Source of the DNA: Axinella damicornis | Taxonomy: Eukaryota; Porifera; Demospongiae; Axinellida; Axinellidae | Direction: 5' to 3' | Assembly: GCA_963931865.1 (NCBI GenBank) | Contig: OZ007510.1 | Span: forward strand, 8,838,993 to 8,902,992 | DNA: 64,000 nt | Shown here: piece after piece, positions 11,101-23,020 of the stretch | Position numbering within the stretch: position 1 is the first letter of the stretch | How the letters are laid out: every line of letters begins with the position of its first letter | Notes under the pieces: model-generated | Database searches by the model: none | Told to the model about the DNA's origin: nothing | Seen by the model: the letters and a program-made list of their open reading frames with translations, nothing else | Position numbers and translations under genes: made by a program

Positions 11101-12838
11101 CTATAGATCAGTACAGCTTTTCTTCTGAGAGAGTTCAATCCAACAAAACCACTGACAGGCAAGGCATTGCTTTCTTCACCTGTGGATTATAATGATTGTA
11201 CAATTCAATTATAAACATCACGTACATTCAAAATAGCTAGCTATACTACACACCTGGGTGACTGAAATATCTACACAGCAATACAATACAGCACTGCAGG
11301 TGCAGAGGATTAGTACACCAAACAATTCACGTCAAAGATAATTACCACCCATATGTATCAGAGTTCACTACTGGCAATAATGAATTTGATGGCTCCACAA
11401 AAGTTTCAAATTTCCAACGGCAAGCATATACACTGCAGGTAGGGCAATTGGTAGCTAGTTGATTAATCCTTTATGCCTTGCACACATGCTTTACTCTCAC
11501 TTCAGGGATTAAGCATCCATCTTATGGCTTGCTCCAGTTAACACACATGTAACAGGTTGAAGTATGCAATTTTAGCCAACAGGAAAAGGCAATAATTCTA
11601 CCACCAAGCTGCAAGGTGAGTTTGTACTCAATTACTATGGTCAGTGGATGACGGTGGTTGTGGTGTAGTCAGATTCTTTGTGTGCCTTCCAGCATTACAC
11701 AGAGACATTATTTCCCTAACTAAAGTGCCTAATAATGTACCTAACCATATTGTCTTTACATTGGGTGCATGACATGCATATGTGTCCTACTACCAGCTAT
11801 ATTAGGCAATTTACTGGAAGAAGTTGAAGTTTGCTTCCTAAATCCAGGTTTATACAACTCCAGCAAATGTAAATTGCATGTACAGACACAACTTGTGGGA
11901 GCCATGATCATAAGTTGCTGATCACAGTAGGTCTGCAGTCCAAGGTCTTGAACCAGCCATTATCAAACCGGTGGTGAAACCTTGATTTACTTCTTTAAAA
12001 ATCGACTTTATACTGGCTTTTACAACCCATGATGTCTCTTTTACAACACATGATCTTGTAATAGACTGATCTGCTGCTGTACAGAGGATTGGCAATGATC
12101 ATAAAACCCAAGAGGAAGTCACCTGTTAGGCCTAAGAGGAAACAAGCCTCATGATAAGATCAAAGTTGTCATCTTCCTCTACTGGCCAATGTCGCCAATG
12201 TCGCAGAGAAGGCAAGGATTGTCGAATCAGTTGAGTACACTCGTCCAGTTTGCTCAAAGAAAGGATTTAGTAAAGTGTTTAGAGCTAGCAGAGAGTGGAC
12301 GCTCTTGGCAATCCTTTGTGGGGGAGTCAGTGTGCAGAGTTGAGTATATGGAATCATACATGGAAACACCGATTCCATGTCTGCTACCTTCAGGCCATGA
12401 GAGGCCGGTTACAGAGTATTTGAACTCTTTACTGACTTAGTCGATGATAGCATTATACTGCGCCTGTTTTGGCATGCTCTAATATAGTATTAACAAACTT
12501 GCTGCTGCCTTTCAATTTACTGGTGAAACAAATAGGCGATTGCAATTATTTGCATGGGGGCTAATTTATGGTAGCTATACTAAATGACACACCATATTAT
12601 AATATATTCACAGTACAACTACGTAGCTAACTACACTGCTATGATTTAGCCTCGTTCTTTACCCAGGCCTCCAACCCTGCTTTTGTCGCTTTAATTAGTA
12701 GAGTACTTTTCTTGCGACAAAGGCGGTGGAGATCTGGGAACGAGGCTATCTATGATCCTCTGAAGTACCTGTACAGCAATGGAATGTGAATACAGCACTG
12801 CAGACGCAGATGCAGAGGATCAGCACCACGCACTTCAT
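8194..12838 (-). CDS. Kinase-less receptor RA: three ectodomain repeats, TM helix, Tyr-motif tail
   Basis: Five exons: 12838-12769 (signal peptide), 11179-10619, 10183-9668 and 9599-9087 (one ectodomain repeat each), and 8711-8194 (Thr/Pro stalk, TM helix, tail, stop). All introns are phase 1. Each ectodomain repeat has a hydrophobic [13 protein letters not shown] strand, an xxWR segment, a VYEYV-type strand, GDxLG and a closing PLVAV. The TM helix (~AAPVLVIFTVVIIVSVVML) is followed by KCSHSK, a normal stop-transfer. The ~95-residue tail has no kinase but repeats NEAY/NVAY motifs (NxxY, PTB type) and ends YDYVNN, where YVN fits the Grb2 SH2 consensus. The ectodomain closely matches K1 exon for exon; the tail closely matches RB. 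A plausible role is a co-receptor or docking receptor phosphorylated by a partner kinase; the ligand is unknown. A degenerate duplicate first exon lies in intron 1. Confidence 0.8.
8956..9041. mobile_element. TAGCCTCG hairpin MITE
   Basis: An 85-bp near-palindrome starting tagcctcgttcccaggcc and ending with its complement, flanked by gcctatgc on both sides (8-9 bp, ambiguous because the ends are palindromic). It lies in the last intron of RA, between the third ectodomain exon and the TM exon. Confidence 0.75.
11283..11332 (-). pseudogene. Degenerate duplicate of the signal-peptide exon
   Basis: The reverse strand reads GVLILCTCSAV, matching the core of the signal-peptide exons at 6.8, 12.8 and 20.8 kb, but the ATGAAG start is changed to ACGTGAA and the donor is shifted. 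It sits about 100 bp upstream of RA's first ectodomain exon, the same spacing as between exons 1 and 2 of K1, so it is probably the ancestral first exon, since replaced by the copy at 12769-12838. Confidence 0.5.
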
Positions 12839-12960
12839 GTTCGTTCTCGTTTGCGTCTCGTATGTAACTTCTTCCGGTATGCATAATTCAGTCAGCCTCG
12901 TTCCCATGCTCCCCTGGGATCCGGAACGAGGCTCATGTCCATATGTGGTTGTTGAGGACA
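11845..12960. repeat. Segmental duplicate of 0.6-1.26, 5.27-5.39 and 6.31-6.96 kb
   Basis: This block aligns piecewise to the left end of the window: atccaggtttatacaactcc (11847 and ~598), agagtggacgctcttggcaa (12292 and 5268), gtgcagagttgagtatatgg (12333 and ~6309), and the whole first-exon region. In the left copy the same pieces are spread over more than 6 kb by insertions. The right copy therefore preserves the uninterrupted order. RA's first exon lies inside it. Confidence 0.7.
12652..12747. mobile_element. TAGCCTCG-type inverted-repeat element
   Basis: Begins tagcctcgttc and ends gaacgaggcta, with internal complementary cgac/gtcg blocks. It is shared, in diverged form, with 6693-6762 in the duplicated copy, so this insertion predates the duplication. 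Flanks ctatgat on both sides suggest a short target duplication. Confidence 0.55.
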
Positions 12961-14109
12961 GGTCATAGTTCGTTATTGGCTCCTAGTGAGGATCATCACC
13001 TCATCACCTAACTGCATAAATCATAAGTAACACTGTGAAAAAAGCTAAATATAGAGTGGTATAAAGGAGTGTACACATAATGTTATAAACTCATATTGTA
13101 TCAGCCTGGTATTATGTTATAGCTAGTCTAATAACATTTTACACAGTGTAATATAAGTTCTAGCCCTGCATGGAAGACAGAGCAGTCACATGCACGTGGA
13201 CATAGAAGACTTATCAACATTGCTATACTGAATTCAAGTTCATCAGCTCTAATCATGCATGTAGCTAGCTAAGTCTCCTGCAGTTCAGGGTAGAGGTCTT
13301 TGCTATAGTCTCCAGAGGAGCCCCGAGCACTATAGCTTGTGGGTGGACTCTTCAAGTCTTGTGTCCTCCTCAGACCAGCTCAGTAAGTCAGTGACAGGAG
13401 AGGAGAGAGCTTACAACAACTCAGTAGATGTGGGCCGACACGACTTCTCAGCAATTAGTGTACAAAGAAAGTGAATACTGTCCTAAAACTACATTATACC
13501 GATATTTAAATACCCTAAAATGAACCAAAAAGTGCTTTTAGTAATTAATTATACCCTTTTGAGATTTAGTTAGTAGCAAGCTAAGTAGGAGGAATGACAA
13601 CTTAGAATTTGTACATGTCTCATAAGGCCATACAACGTAGATTCTCATCAGCAATTTGAACCATATGCATGCATGCAGGTGGGCACACAGAGATGCAGAG
13701 GATCAGTGCCAGGTTTGTCCTTTTGTGACTCCTACCCCCTCCGGGTTTGAATTTATATCAGCATTGCCTATGATATGAGCCTGTTATGGCCATCACGTAT
13801 TATTAGCCTCGTTCACATGCTCCTGTAAACAGCTGCTGGCCTGGGAACGAAGCTCACATCCAGTGGATGTGGTTGTGTTTGGTGCATGAGTCATGTGAGT
13901 ACAGATCGGAGAGTTAACATTGAGTTATTTGCAGCTCCTAGTGACTTATAAGTTACAATCATGCAGTTAGATGAATTTCACCAACCTCCTACTGATTTGT
14001 GTGCCTAGATTTTAGCCTGGAAGACTTGAGCAGTCATGTGCACATGTGGACATTTAGTATCAATAATGCCAAAAATAATGGTTTGTGTTCATCACTCATG
14101 TGCACGACA
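12839..14109. other. Spacer between K1 and RA with duplicated gene-end fragments
   Basis: Short TAGYCTCG inverted repeats lie at 12896-12932 and 13803-13852. The stretch ~13.0-13.46 kb resembles 13.87-14.30 kb, and ~13.69-13.99 kb resembles the first-exon block at 12.79-13.03 kb, including a remnant of the signal-peptide exon (gagatgcagaggatcagt at ~13692). The spacer thus looks like a stack of partial copies made during tandem gene duplication. No intact exon is present. Confidence 0.5.
13265..13445 (-). pseudogene. Decayed duplicate of the K1 C-terminal exon
   Basis: The reverse strand matches the last exon of K1: CRPTSTELL, a stop in place of Gln, then ALSSPVTDLLSWSEED, a frame break, and finally DLYPELQ before a stop. 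It lies about 0.7 kb downstream of K1's real stop codon. The internal stop and frame disruption indicate it is not used as coding sequence, though it could lie in the K1 3' UTR. Confidence 0.65.
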
Positions 14110-16739
14110 TCATGCATGCATGTAGGTCCCCTGCAGTTCAGGGTAGAGGTCTTTGCCAGCTTCCAGGTGAGCCCCCAGCACTGCAGCTTGTGGATGGACT
14201 TTTTCATCCTCCTCAGTCCAGCTCAACAGGTCAGTGGCAGGAGAGGAGAGAGCTTGCAGCAACCGAGTAGATGTGGGCCGACACGACTTCTCAGCATGCC
14301 TATTGGTGGTGATTTTATTAAGTCTTAATAATACTGTGATTTAGTAAGTAGCTAAAATAAAAACAAAAACTAAGTGGGAGAAATGAACAAGTTAGGTACA
14401 ACTACATACAATGTAGATTCATTGTTTCTCATCCTCAATTTGCACCATGCAAGTTGGTGGGCAGTCATTATTCATTAGCCATTCTGGACATCTTCCCCAG
14501 GCCATTTTTGCAAACATGAGGTATAGCACGTGATCAAAAGGAGGATGTGTCATGGTCTGGGAGGCCGGCCATTGATGCAAAGATCTGGAAATGAAGCGGG
14601 CGCTGATGAGAAACAATGTACTTTGCCTGGCCTAACAAAAGTTACATTTCCTGTGTTAGTAGAAATGAACAGTTGAGAACCTGACTCATTTCGGCCAGAT
14701 ATACGGGAATTAACGAGACATAGAACCGCTCTATTTATAGTACAAAGGAAATTCAATTCATTTGCCTACTATGCGTGAGTGTGTGTGTACTTACCAGCAC
14801 TGGATCATGAGCCGATAGATCTCTCGGGGACAACCCGGAGGAGGGGGGAGGCGGTACCCACTGCCCACCAGCTTAAGTGCCTTATTGAAAAGAAGAGGGC
14901 AAATATACACAAGTACTCAGCAACTGCAAGGCAGCGTTGACGGTGACTTCAAAACATAATTATATGGCTGTCCCATACCGTGGTCATTCTAACTTCTCAA
15001 TGCCATTTTACTAGCTATGGAGTGTTAGCAATTACCTATACATTTACAGTGAACCTCTCAATAGAGGACACATTGGGGACATATAAATTCAGTCCATTGT
15101 AGAGAGATTGTCCTCTTCTCGGAGATTCAATCTCCAATAGTGGACCCTCTGAGATAGGGACACAATGTAATAGACTTCTCTGCAAAGACCAATTTTCTTG
15201 AATTTACTGTACATAGCACAAATTCCTGTCAAGTGCAGGAGTTAACCTACTTGAGAATTAGTGTATCCCTCAAATGGTTTGTGTCCAATGCTCCATATCT
15301 CGTACATGACAGCTCCATAGCTCCACACATCACTGGCAGTGGAGTACTTCTTGAAGTGCAGAGCCTGTACAAACAATGAAAGATTATGTTGCACGTGTGA
15401 TAGGATATGCATCAGTAGATCAGTACACCTCAGGAGCAGTCCACTTGACTGGGATCTTCCCAGTACCATGAGAAACATAGTAGTTTTCATCCTCCAAATC
15501 TCTTGACATCCCAAAGTCACCAATCTGCAAGTGAGCACAATATGAATACACAGTGAAACTACATTGTTGAAATAACAATAATTTGTCATCTCATGACTTG
15601 CTTGCAGTTGTGAGTAGTATTGCAATGACACGGTCATGCATTGTAGCCTCATTCCCAGGCCGCGCGGTCTGAGAACAAGGCTACAATGCATTGTTACTTT
15701 AATCATTGATGGTATAACAGTACTCTATACAATATTAATTATGCAACTGACAGTTATCTCAATAGCATGAATAGCTACTCAAAGGTGGGAGCTTCACATT
15801 CAACATGATGCTACTACAAGACTATATATACCTTGCATGTCTTGTCCTCGGCCACCAGAATGTTCCTGGCTGCCAGGTCTCTGTGCACAAAGGATTTGTC
15901 TGCCAGGCACTCCATGCCCGAGGCTATGTCTTTGCAGAATCCAAGAAGTACTTTGGGAAAGTCTGAAGGTACTAATTCTCCCGGACTGCTAAATATGAAA
16001 GTGGGAGCACCTTACAAGCCATTAATTTAAACAGCAATCATGAATGATCTATGGTCGCTTACGCTGGCCTCTGCTTAATCAGGTAGCTTCTCAGGTCTCC
16101 ATTCCTCAGTAGCTCCAGCACAATCATAACCTGTGTTGTATTGTTGTTTTTGTAAAAGCCCTACTAGCTATGTTTGTAACCAAATCCTAACTATACAACA
16201 ATACTAAACTTACTGTACCAGTATTGTTGGTTTAGGGTTTTTCTGACAATGGTTAGTACTTCAAATAAGGTGTCTACATGCCCGCCCACTTGTGGTTGTG
16301 GCCATGTTCTCACTGGCTGGCCATCTGGTTTGTCATGCTGTTGTCAAAAACCAATAGTGAAATCATCCCAAAATCAGCAAAGTAGATTTTAGTAACCCTT
16401 TCAAGATTTAGTAATTGAAACTAAAACTAGCCTCGTTACCAGGCTCCTCCCAGCTTTTTGTCTCATACTGTCCCAGGCTCCTCCCCAGCTTTTTGTCTCA
16501 TACTGTCCCAGGCTCCTCCCCATCTTTTTGTCTCATACTGTTCCAGGCTCCTCCCCAGCTTTTTGTCTCATACTGTCCCAGGCTCCTCCCCAGCTTTTTG
16601 TCTCATACTGTCTCATACTGTACAGTACGAGACAGTATGAGACAAAAAGCTGGGGAGGAGTCTGGGAACGAGGCTAACTAAAACTAGGTTCTAAGGTTTG
16701 GGTGCACTGAGTTTCCAGTGAATTTGCAAGAGCGTATTC

Positions 16740-16771
<32 letters not shown>

Positions 16772-19700
16772 ACCATTTCTAAAGAGGAGATCAGGGTCAG
16801 GTTATTGGTGGCCATTGATGGAAGTGGCCACTAACAGCCATGTCCCACCCACAATCATGGCAAATATATATAGCTGGCATCACCTGCCTTAATTAACCTT
16901 TAATGCATACTGTAGCGTAATCATGCATTACTTATTCTCAGTGTCTCGTGCAGAAATAAAGGTTGCGATGGGGGAGGGGGGGGGGAGGTAGCACAGATCC
17001 TGTTATAGGAGTGACAGTAATGTGCAGGGAATTCGAAGCTTCTCCATCCCTATCAATGAAACCTTATCTACTGCACATGAAGCTACATCCCTGCACATGT
17101 AGTTGATCTTCATAATGAAACAATGTTATGCAATCCACCAAAGCCCAACAAACTATCCCTGTATGCACGGAATGCTCGACAAAAGTCACCATCAGGGTTT
17201 CACCGTCATACAAGTAAATGTGTTAGTGAAGACACATAACACTCACAGGTTCCCCCACAGTGACCACTCCGAGGAGCTTCACAACATTGGGGTGTCTGAA
17301 CTGCCCGTTGATGGCTGCCTCCTGCAGGAACTTCACTCTGTCTTCCTGTGAGGCACTGGACTGCAGTGTCTTCACAGCCACTTCCATGGCACCAGCTGGA
17401 GACTGCCAGATCCCCTTGTTCACAGTACCAAACTGGCCAGAACCAAGGTGCTCTGTTATCCTGCACACAATTGCGGTGTACAATAACAAAGATGTTATAT
17501 ATTGGTATCTAAACAAAACAAAGAGTTGTGGACACTCACTGGATTTGGTATCTGAAGATTTCACGATATTTCTTATCTGCCAGTTGCTGGTAGAGCTCCC
17601 TTGAGTGAGACGAGGGACTCCAGTAGATAGAACTCTCCTCAAAGAATGTGGGGTCTGGCCCAACAAGGGCATACTGGCCCTGTAGCGCAGAGCACAAGTT
17701 ACAATGAATAGAATGTTGAAAGCTTTCCTTAAGAACACCAAATATGGTTAGTTTACTCAAAGATGAATTGAATCATGTTGGTCTTTGCTATAGATCCACT
17801 AATGCCTTACCTCACTCAAGGTAGCATAGATGCTTTCTGCAGTTATGAGTGCCCTTCTGTCTTCCTGCATGAGGGGTACGCAGTGTTCACAAAGAATACC
17901 CAACTTGGCATTATATTATCGTCCCGTCCTGTATGGCAGTGTGGGTATGCATGCATAATAGCCTCATTCCCCATGCAGGCCTATCCCATAATAATACACA
18001 GGAACAGAAGAGCCAGGAAACACAGGGTCTTCTGTTTATGTGCATTATATGACCGAAGTGGGTAGGACTATGGATGGACATTAAACCTGAGAACTAACTG
18101 CTGCTCGTTGTCTAACTACCCCTGCAGGGTCTAACACAGCAGGTTTCAGACAACAAACAACAATAACTATCAAGTTGCATACCTCTGTTGGAACGTAAAC
18201 TCCCCAGTTGTAATATGATGCATACCCCTGCATGAGGGAAAGTACAGCCACTCATTAAGCCATTAGCTACCACATGCCTGGATCCTCAAACACTTTCACT
18301 CACTCTCGTTTTCCCCGTCTCATACATATTGTCTGAGGACTCCAATGTGCTATAAACATTCCGCTGTTGAGGTACTGCTACTTCATACTGCAGGGGTTGG
18401 TTCTCCACGGATGATATGTTTGGCTGAAGAGTGTGGGAGACAGACTCTGGGAGTTTCTCACGGGCTGTTTCATCACTCCCTGCATGCAGATATATAATGT
18501 GGGGCAGTGATGCAGCAGAAAGATACTGAGTGCAAGGCTTGTGAAATAGTACCTGCATAGACAGGATTACTCAACCCTCTCTCCTCGGTGTTTACTGCAG
18601 GCGACATATTTTTCTGCCTCCTCCTCAACATCAGTACCACTAGCAGCACTACCAGTATGGCTATCACCACCACTAGCATCACCCCCACCTGTGCCCCAGT
18701 TATGGCCCCAGCTGATGGCCCCATTGCAGGGGGGTTATCTGTACCTGGGGGTGTGTGCAAGTATACTGGGATGTTCTCCACAGGCAGCATACACTATGAA
18801 GTATATCATTCAGTTCAGTATGCAGTATACATTTAAACTCACCATCTGGTTCAAAAGTCACTGCAACAAGAGGGAGCATGTTCCTCTGTGATTGAGTGTC
18901 AATCACGAAGGTGTCCAGTGGCCCAGTAGCAGAATCTCTATACCAATTGACAGGGCCAGTATCCCTCAGGAATGTGAGATGAACTCGACTCTCATCCTCA
19001 GGTGGTTGGCATATTCCTAACACATCACCAGCCAGCACTGGCAGGGGAGGGTCCAGGACGTACTCATACACATTCAGATAGGCAGTTTGAATTGGCTCTG
19101 AGTTGCTAGTGTTTCCAACTTTCACAAATGTACCAGTCATGTTTCGCCATACTTGCAATTCAGGGTACTGTGTAGCAGATGCTCTATACTGTGCAGCAAA
19201 TGTCAGCCTCATAACAGACCCACTTGTTGTGAAACTAATATCCGGAATTATTGTTTGCTGGCGGTATGCGTATGCAAAATCCCGGATCAAGAATGCTCCT
19301 TCAACCAACCTCTCTCTGCTGATGAATCCTTCAGCGCAGTCTCCGGCACTACCTCCTATAGGGACAATAATTTGATTACTACAACTCTATTTTAATTGGT
19401 ACGATGGCTTACCATTAACTTCGACAGCCACTAATGGTAGTGCTGTATCCATGTCAACTCTTCTACTGTTTCTATAAAAACTGGAAAAAGCTGAATCTGT
19501 GGAACGTGCATAATTCCGTGGACCACCCCCTTCCTGATAGTACACCTGAATGTCAGCACTGTCAGGCTGAAACAATCCCAGGAGATCATCAGCTTGGAAC
19601 TGCAGTGGTGGGTTTGGGACATATTCGTACACATTCAGGTCATCCGTAGCATTCAAATCAGTGATGTCACTGAAGCTGATTCTGACATGTGTGGCAGGGT

Positions 19701-20833
19701 TCATCCTAGACGGAGTTCTTTGCCTCCAGATCTGAAGTTGGAGGTAATCGGTAGCTTGTGTCAGTGTTCTCTGGGCACCAATTGTCCACTTGGTTAGCAT
19801 TCCAGTGCAGGTGAAACGGATACTAGGGATGATACACTGCTGACGCTCATGAGTTGTGAGACTGGTTCCATACACGTTCACAGCTATCCTGAGAGCCTCC
19901 TCATTAAGAAAGCCCTGCACACACTGGGGGGCAGCTAGAGGACCAAAATATAAGCACACAGTATAATAGGTGAGCCTGAAGAAATGTGTTGAGAAGTAGT
20001 TAATCTCAAAGTTGGAAGAAGTAAACCCTGCTATATATAAACCAAGTATACCAGTAGGTTACCTAGTAGGACACTTGTACATGCAGAAATGGCCAGGGTT
20101 AATGCAGCCCACCAGAAATGAACACCTCATTCTTACTTGTATTCACAGCAACCAGTGGGAAGTCATTAAAAGCAGATAACTGCCTGGTGTTAACCTCTGC
20201 CACATCAGTATCTCCAACAAAGTTGACATGACCAAAGTTGCCTGGGACACTCACATGTGTCACACTCAGTCTCCTGCTATCACTGTCAGTTTGGTACAAT
20301 CCCAGTACATAACCAGCTTGAAATGGTATAGGATCAAGTGGCACATATTCTGCGACAGTGAGTCCAGAATTATCTACTGTCATAAATCTACTGTTGTCCG
20401 TATTTGACTCATACACCCTCTCATATCTGTCAGTTCCATTAGGTCTCCAGAGCTGGAATCTTGGATACTGGTCACCATTCTGCCTCCAAGCCACAAATGC
20501 CCACCTACTGATGGTACCATTGCATGAGAAGTTCATAGACGGGAGGACCCTCAGCCGACTCTGTGATTCAGTATCACTATAAACCAGTACAGCTTTTCTT
20601 CTGAGAGTGTTCAATCCAAGGAAACCACTGACAGGTGATACACTGGTTTCCTCACCTGTGGATATGGTATGCAGCTATGTAACTAGCTAACATGAGAAAC
20701 TTCAAGAGTCCATACAGGCACTGCGCTGTTATGGTCCATAGCGCATGCATGAATTAATTAGTGTACCTGTACAGCGATGGAAGGCAACACTGCAAACGCA
20801 GATGAAGAGGATCAGTACACACTTCATGCTCAT
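14110..20833 (-). CDS. Receptor tyrosine kinase K1 with three-repeat ectodomain
   Basis: Sixteen exons: 20833-20767 signal peptide; 20655-20137, 19934-19413, 19355-18843 ectodomain repeats; 18765-18553 stalk and TM; 18479-18304, 18227-18183, 17864-17811 Tyr-containing tail exons; 17679-17540 juxtamembrane; 17460-17247 G-loop (GSGQFGTV) and beta3 Lys (VAVK); 16130-16063 hinge; 15985-15832 catalytic loop HRDLAARN; 15524-15429 DFG and WTAPE; 15364-15251 SDVWSYG; 14880-14795; 14299-14110 C-lobe end, stop at 14110. Phases agree across the junctions checked. All catalytic residues are intact, and AARN in the catalytic loop is diagnostic of tyrosine kinases. It should be a plasma-membrane receptor; the ligand is unknown. 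The ectodomain is a near copy of RA. Extracellular introns are all phase 1. Confidence 0.85.
15646..15685. mobile_element. Short TAGCCTCA hairpin
   Basis: A 40-bp inverted repeat (gtagcctcattcccaggcc and diverged complement) in a K1 intron between the HRD and DFG exons. It belongs to the TAGYCTCG family seen throughout the window. Confidence 0.55.
16431..16677. mobile_element. Hairpin element with internally amplified arm
   Basis: The ends are tagcctcgtta and gaacgaggcta. The left arm contains about five tandem copies of a ~36-bp unit (core ggctcctccccagctttttg), while the right arm holds one complementary copy. The element is in a K1 intron. Unequal expansion of one arm of a hairpin is visible directly. 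Confidence 0.7.
16740..16771. repeat. Poly-C tract of ~31 bases
   Basis: An uninterrupted run of C on the plus strand (G on the transcribed strand) in a K1 intron. Length in the assembly is probably approximate. Confidence 0.8.
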
Positions 20834-23020
20834 TGCACTACATGTAGCACTAGTCTCGTTCGCAGAACGAGACTAATTAGCACAATTTTTCACTCCACGC
20901 ATGCGCATCGAAGGTAGCGATGGCCTGTCATATTCCACCTCTCAAAAAGCTAACAAACAGGGGAAAATTAACCCAGTCGAAACGCAACCGTCACGGGAAA
21001 CGTTCCTACGCGGAGATTTAATTGCAGCGCCCCGCCCACGCACGCTTTACTTCCGGTGTGATGGAATTTGCTTCCTGGTACTTAGTGGGGTCACAGCTTC
21101 CGCATACTTTCTCAATTGGTTGCGTAAACTCGGTACGCTAAATTCCACTTCAAAAGGCTATCTTACGGTACCGATCACATGGGGGTGCTACAAACCGATT
21201 GTACGAAGCAGCTGTCAATATGCAAACGGTACGTTTGATATACCTTGTATTTATCTTTGGTACAAATTTGTTTATAAGCTTATAAGCATTTGAAAACACC
21301 ATTAATAGATAGAGAATAGCTGGAACATCACATTATTGCAAAAAAATTCACTGTCCCAAGAACTACAGGGGAGAAATGATGCAAATAAACAAATCGATTA
21401 TTGTGGTTACTTTGCTCATGCATTGCATGATCCATGTGCTGTGTAAACAAGAAATGACACTACAAGAAATGCTTCCAGATGACAGGAATGGCTGTAAGTC
21501 CACTGGCACCACCTGCTAGGCTTCCTCAGTCTAGCCGCTAGCCCCTCTCCGCCCAGCTGGTCAAGCGGGCGTGCAGCGAAGCCGCACGCGGAGGGTGGAG
21601 AAGGTCTAGCAAACATTGCACTTGATTGTGTTTCAACTGACCAATCAGATCTCACTGAAGCGATTCGTTTCTCGTGGTAGTAAACCGAGCCACTCGCGTG
21701 CGATCAGTCAGCGGAGAGTGTCTAAAAGCCTACACTCGACCTAAACTAGTCCAACCTGGATGCCTCCAAGGGTACAGAACTCGTCCTCAACTCTAGCTGT
21801 CACTTCACCGGTTCACAGGAACATGTAATTGGCATTCCAGGGAAACGTGATCTAGTGCAATGTTTGCTAGACCCTCTCCACCTTCTGCGCGCGGCTTCAC
21901 CGCGTCCGCGTGTAATGGCCTGCCGGAGAGGGGCTAGTGGCTAGACTGAGACTTCCTGTGTGAAGATGGTTGAGAAATGATGTATCCTGTGCGGGAAGAC
22001 AGACAGGTACATGTCATGATATGGTAATGATATATATATGGTAATGGGGATGGAGTCAAAAAGGCCTTCAGGCATCAAGGAGAAGCACCGTCAGATGAAA
22101 GCCCTCTATGTAAGAAACACCTAATTGAGGCCAAATGACATCATAGTTCACATAACTTCATTCCGAAGTGGAAGTGCAAAACAACACCATGCTGGTGCAG
22201 CCGCTCTGGCCACACATGAGTCATGAGGCTGGGAGGGAGAGCCTGATCCCCTAACCTTGTATGCTCCACCTACGAGCATCCTGCCGTCCATGGCAACTAC
22301 CCCCCATGCTGGTGCAGCTGCTCTGGCCACATGTAGAGCCTGATCCCCTAACCTTCTATGCTCCACCTACGGGTACAGATTACTCACTTGCACACACGAA
22401 ATGCCTTCTCCTGAATCTTCCATACAGCGCAGACGAACGCAGACGTCCGTGCACCACTTCACCAGCAAGTTCACCTCACAAACTTGGAAAAGTAGGGCCT
22501 AAATGAAAAAGAACAGTTGACATCAGAAAGCTTTCAGTGGCCAACCCCTGCCTGATTGGCTTGGTCAAGTATGTTCCCGAGTGAGCTAGGCTAATTCACG
22601 CGTCCAAAGAATTCAATTGGTGTATTCTGGGGGGAAAAAACTTCTGAGTGTGGCTCACTTTGAGGTATCCCTCCTTGTTCACATGAGCCAGTTTTGACAG
22701 TCTTGTTCCCAGTCCCCCGCCCAGCTTTTTGGTGCTTGCAGTACGGAAAAGCGGGGAGAGCCTGGTATTCCTGGGATTCCCGGAATGTCGGGAAATTAAG
22801 CGCATGCGCAAACAGTGGATACCAGGCGCTCTTTTCCCCCTCCTCCGCGCCTGGGTTCGAGGCTAGGCTACAGATTTGATCGATAGGCATGGCAGTAGTT
22901 TTGTTGGGGTAGCTTCAAACCTAGGTCAGACCTTCTCAGGAGTCAGACCGCAGTTTGACCAGGATAATATCCAACACGCTCTCTTGCAGGTCCACTTTCA
23001 GTCGTATCCATAGCGGCCTA
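20834..23020. other. Intergenic region upstream of K1; inverted repeats and tandem duplication
   Basis: Just upstream of the K1 start codon a 26-bp hairpin of the TAGTCTCG family (20852-20877) could lie in the promoter or 5' UTR. At ~21518-21955 a pair of ~110-bp inverted repeats (gtctagc..ctagcccctctcc) encloses ~220 bp. At 22187-22370 a ~100-bp segment (tggtgcag.cgctctggccac ... atgctccacctac) is tandemly duplicated. A partial TAGYCTCG-like inverted repeat lies at ~22700-22868. No coding exon is supported. Confidence 0.5.
21518..21955. mobile_element. Inverted-repeat element with ~110-bp arms
   Basis: Left arm (~21518-21630) and right arm (~21846-21955) are diverged inverted copies sharing cagtctagcc, ctagcccctctcc, ggtggaga and gtctagcaaacattgcact. 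The loop of about 220 bp has no open frame of note. It is a non-autonomous foldback-type element. Confidence 0.65.

Noticed and set aside
16631..16677. Rho-independent-terminator-like hairpins
   Set aside because: Hairpins followed by T-rich sequence here are transposon arms in introns of a eukaryotic gene; bacterial terminators do not apply.
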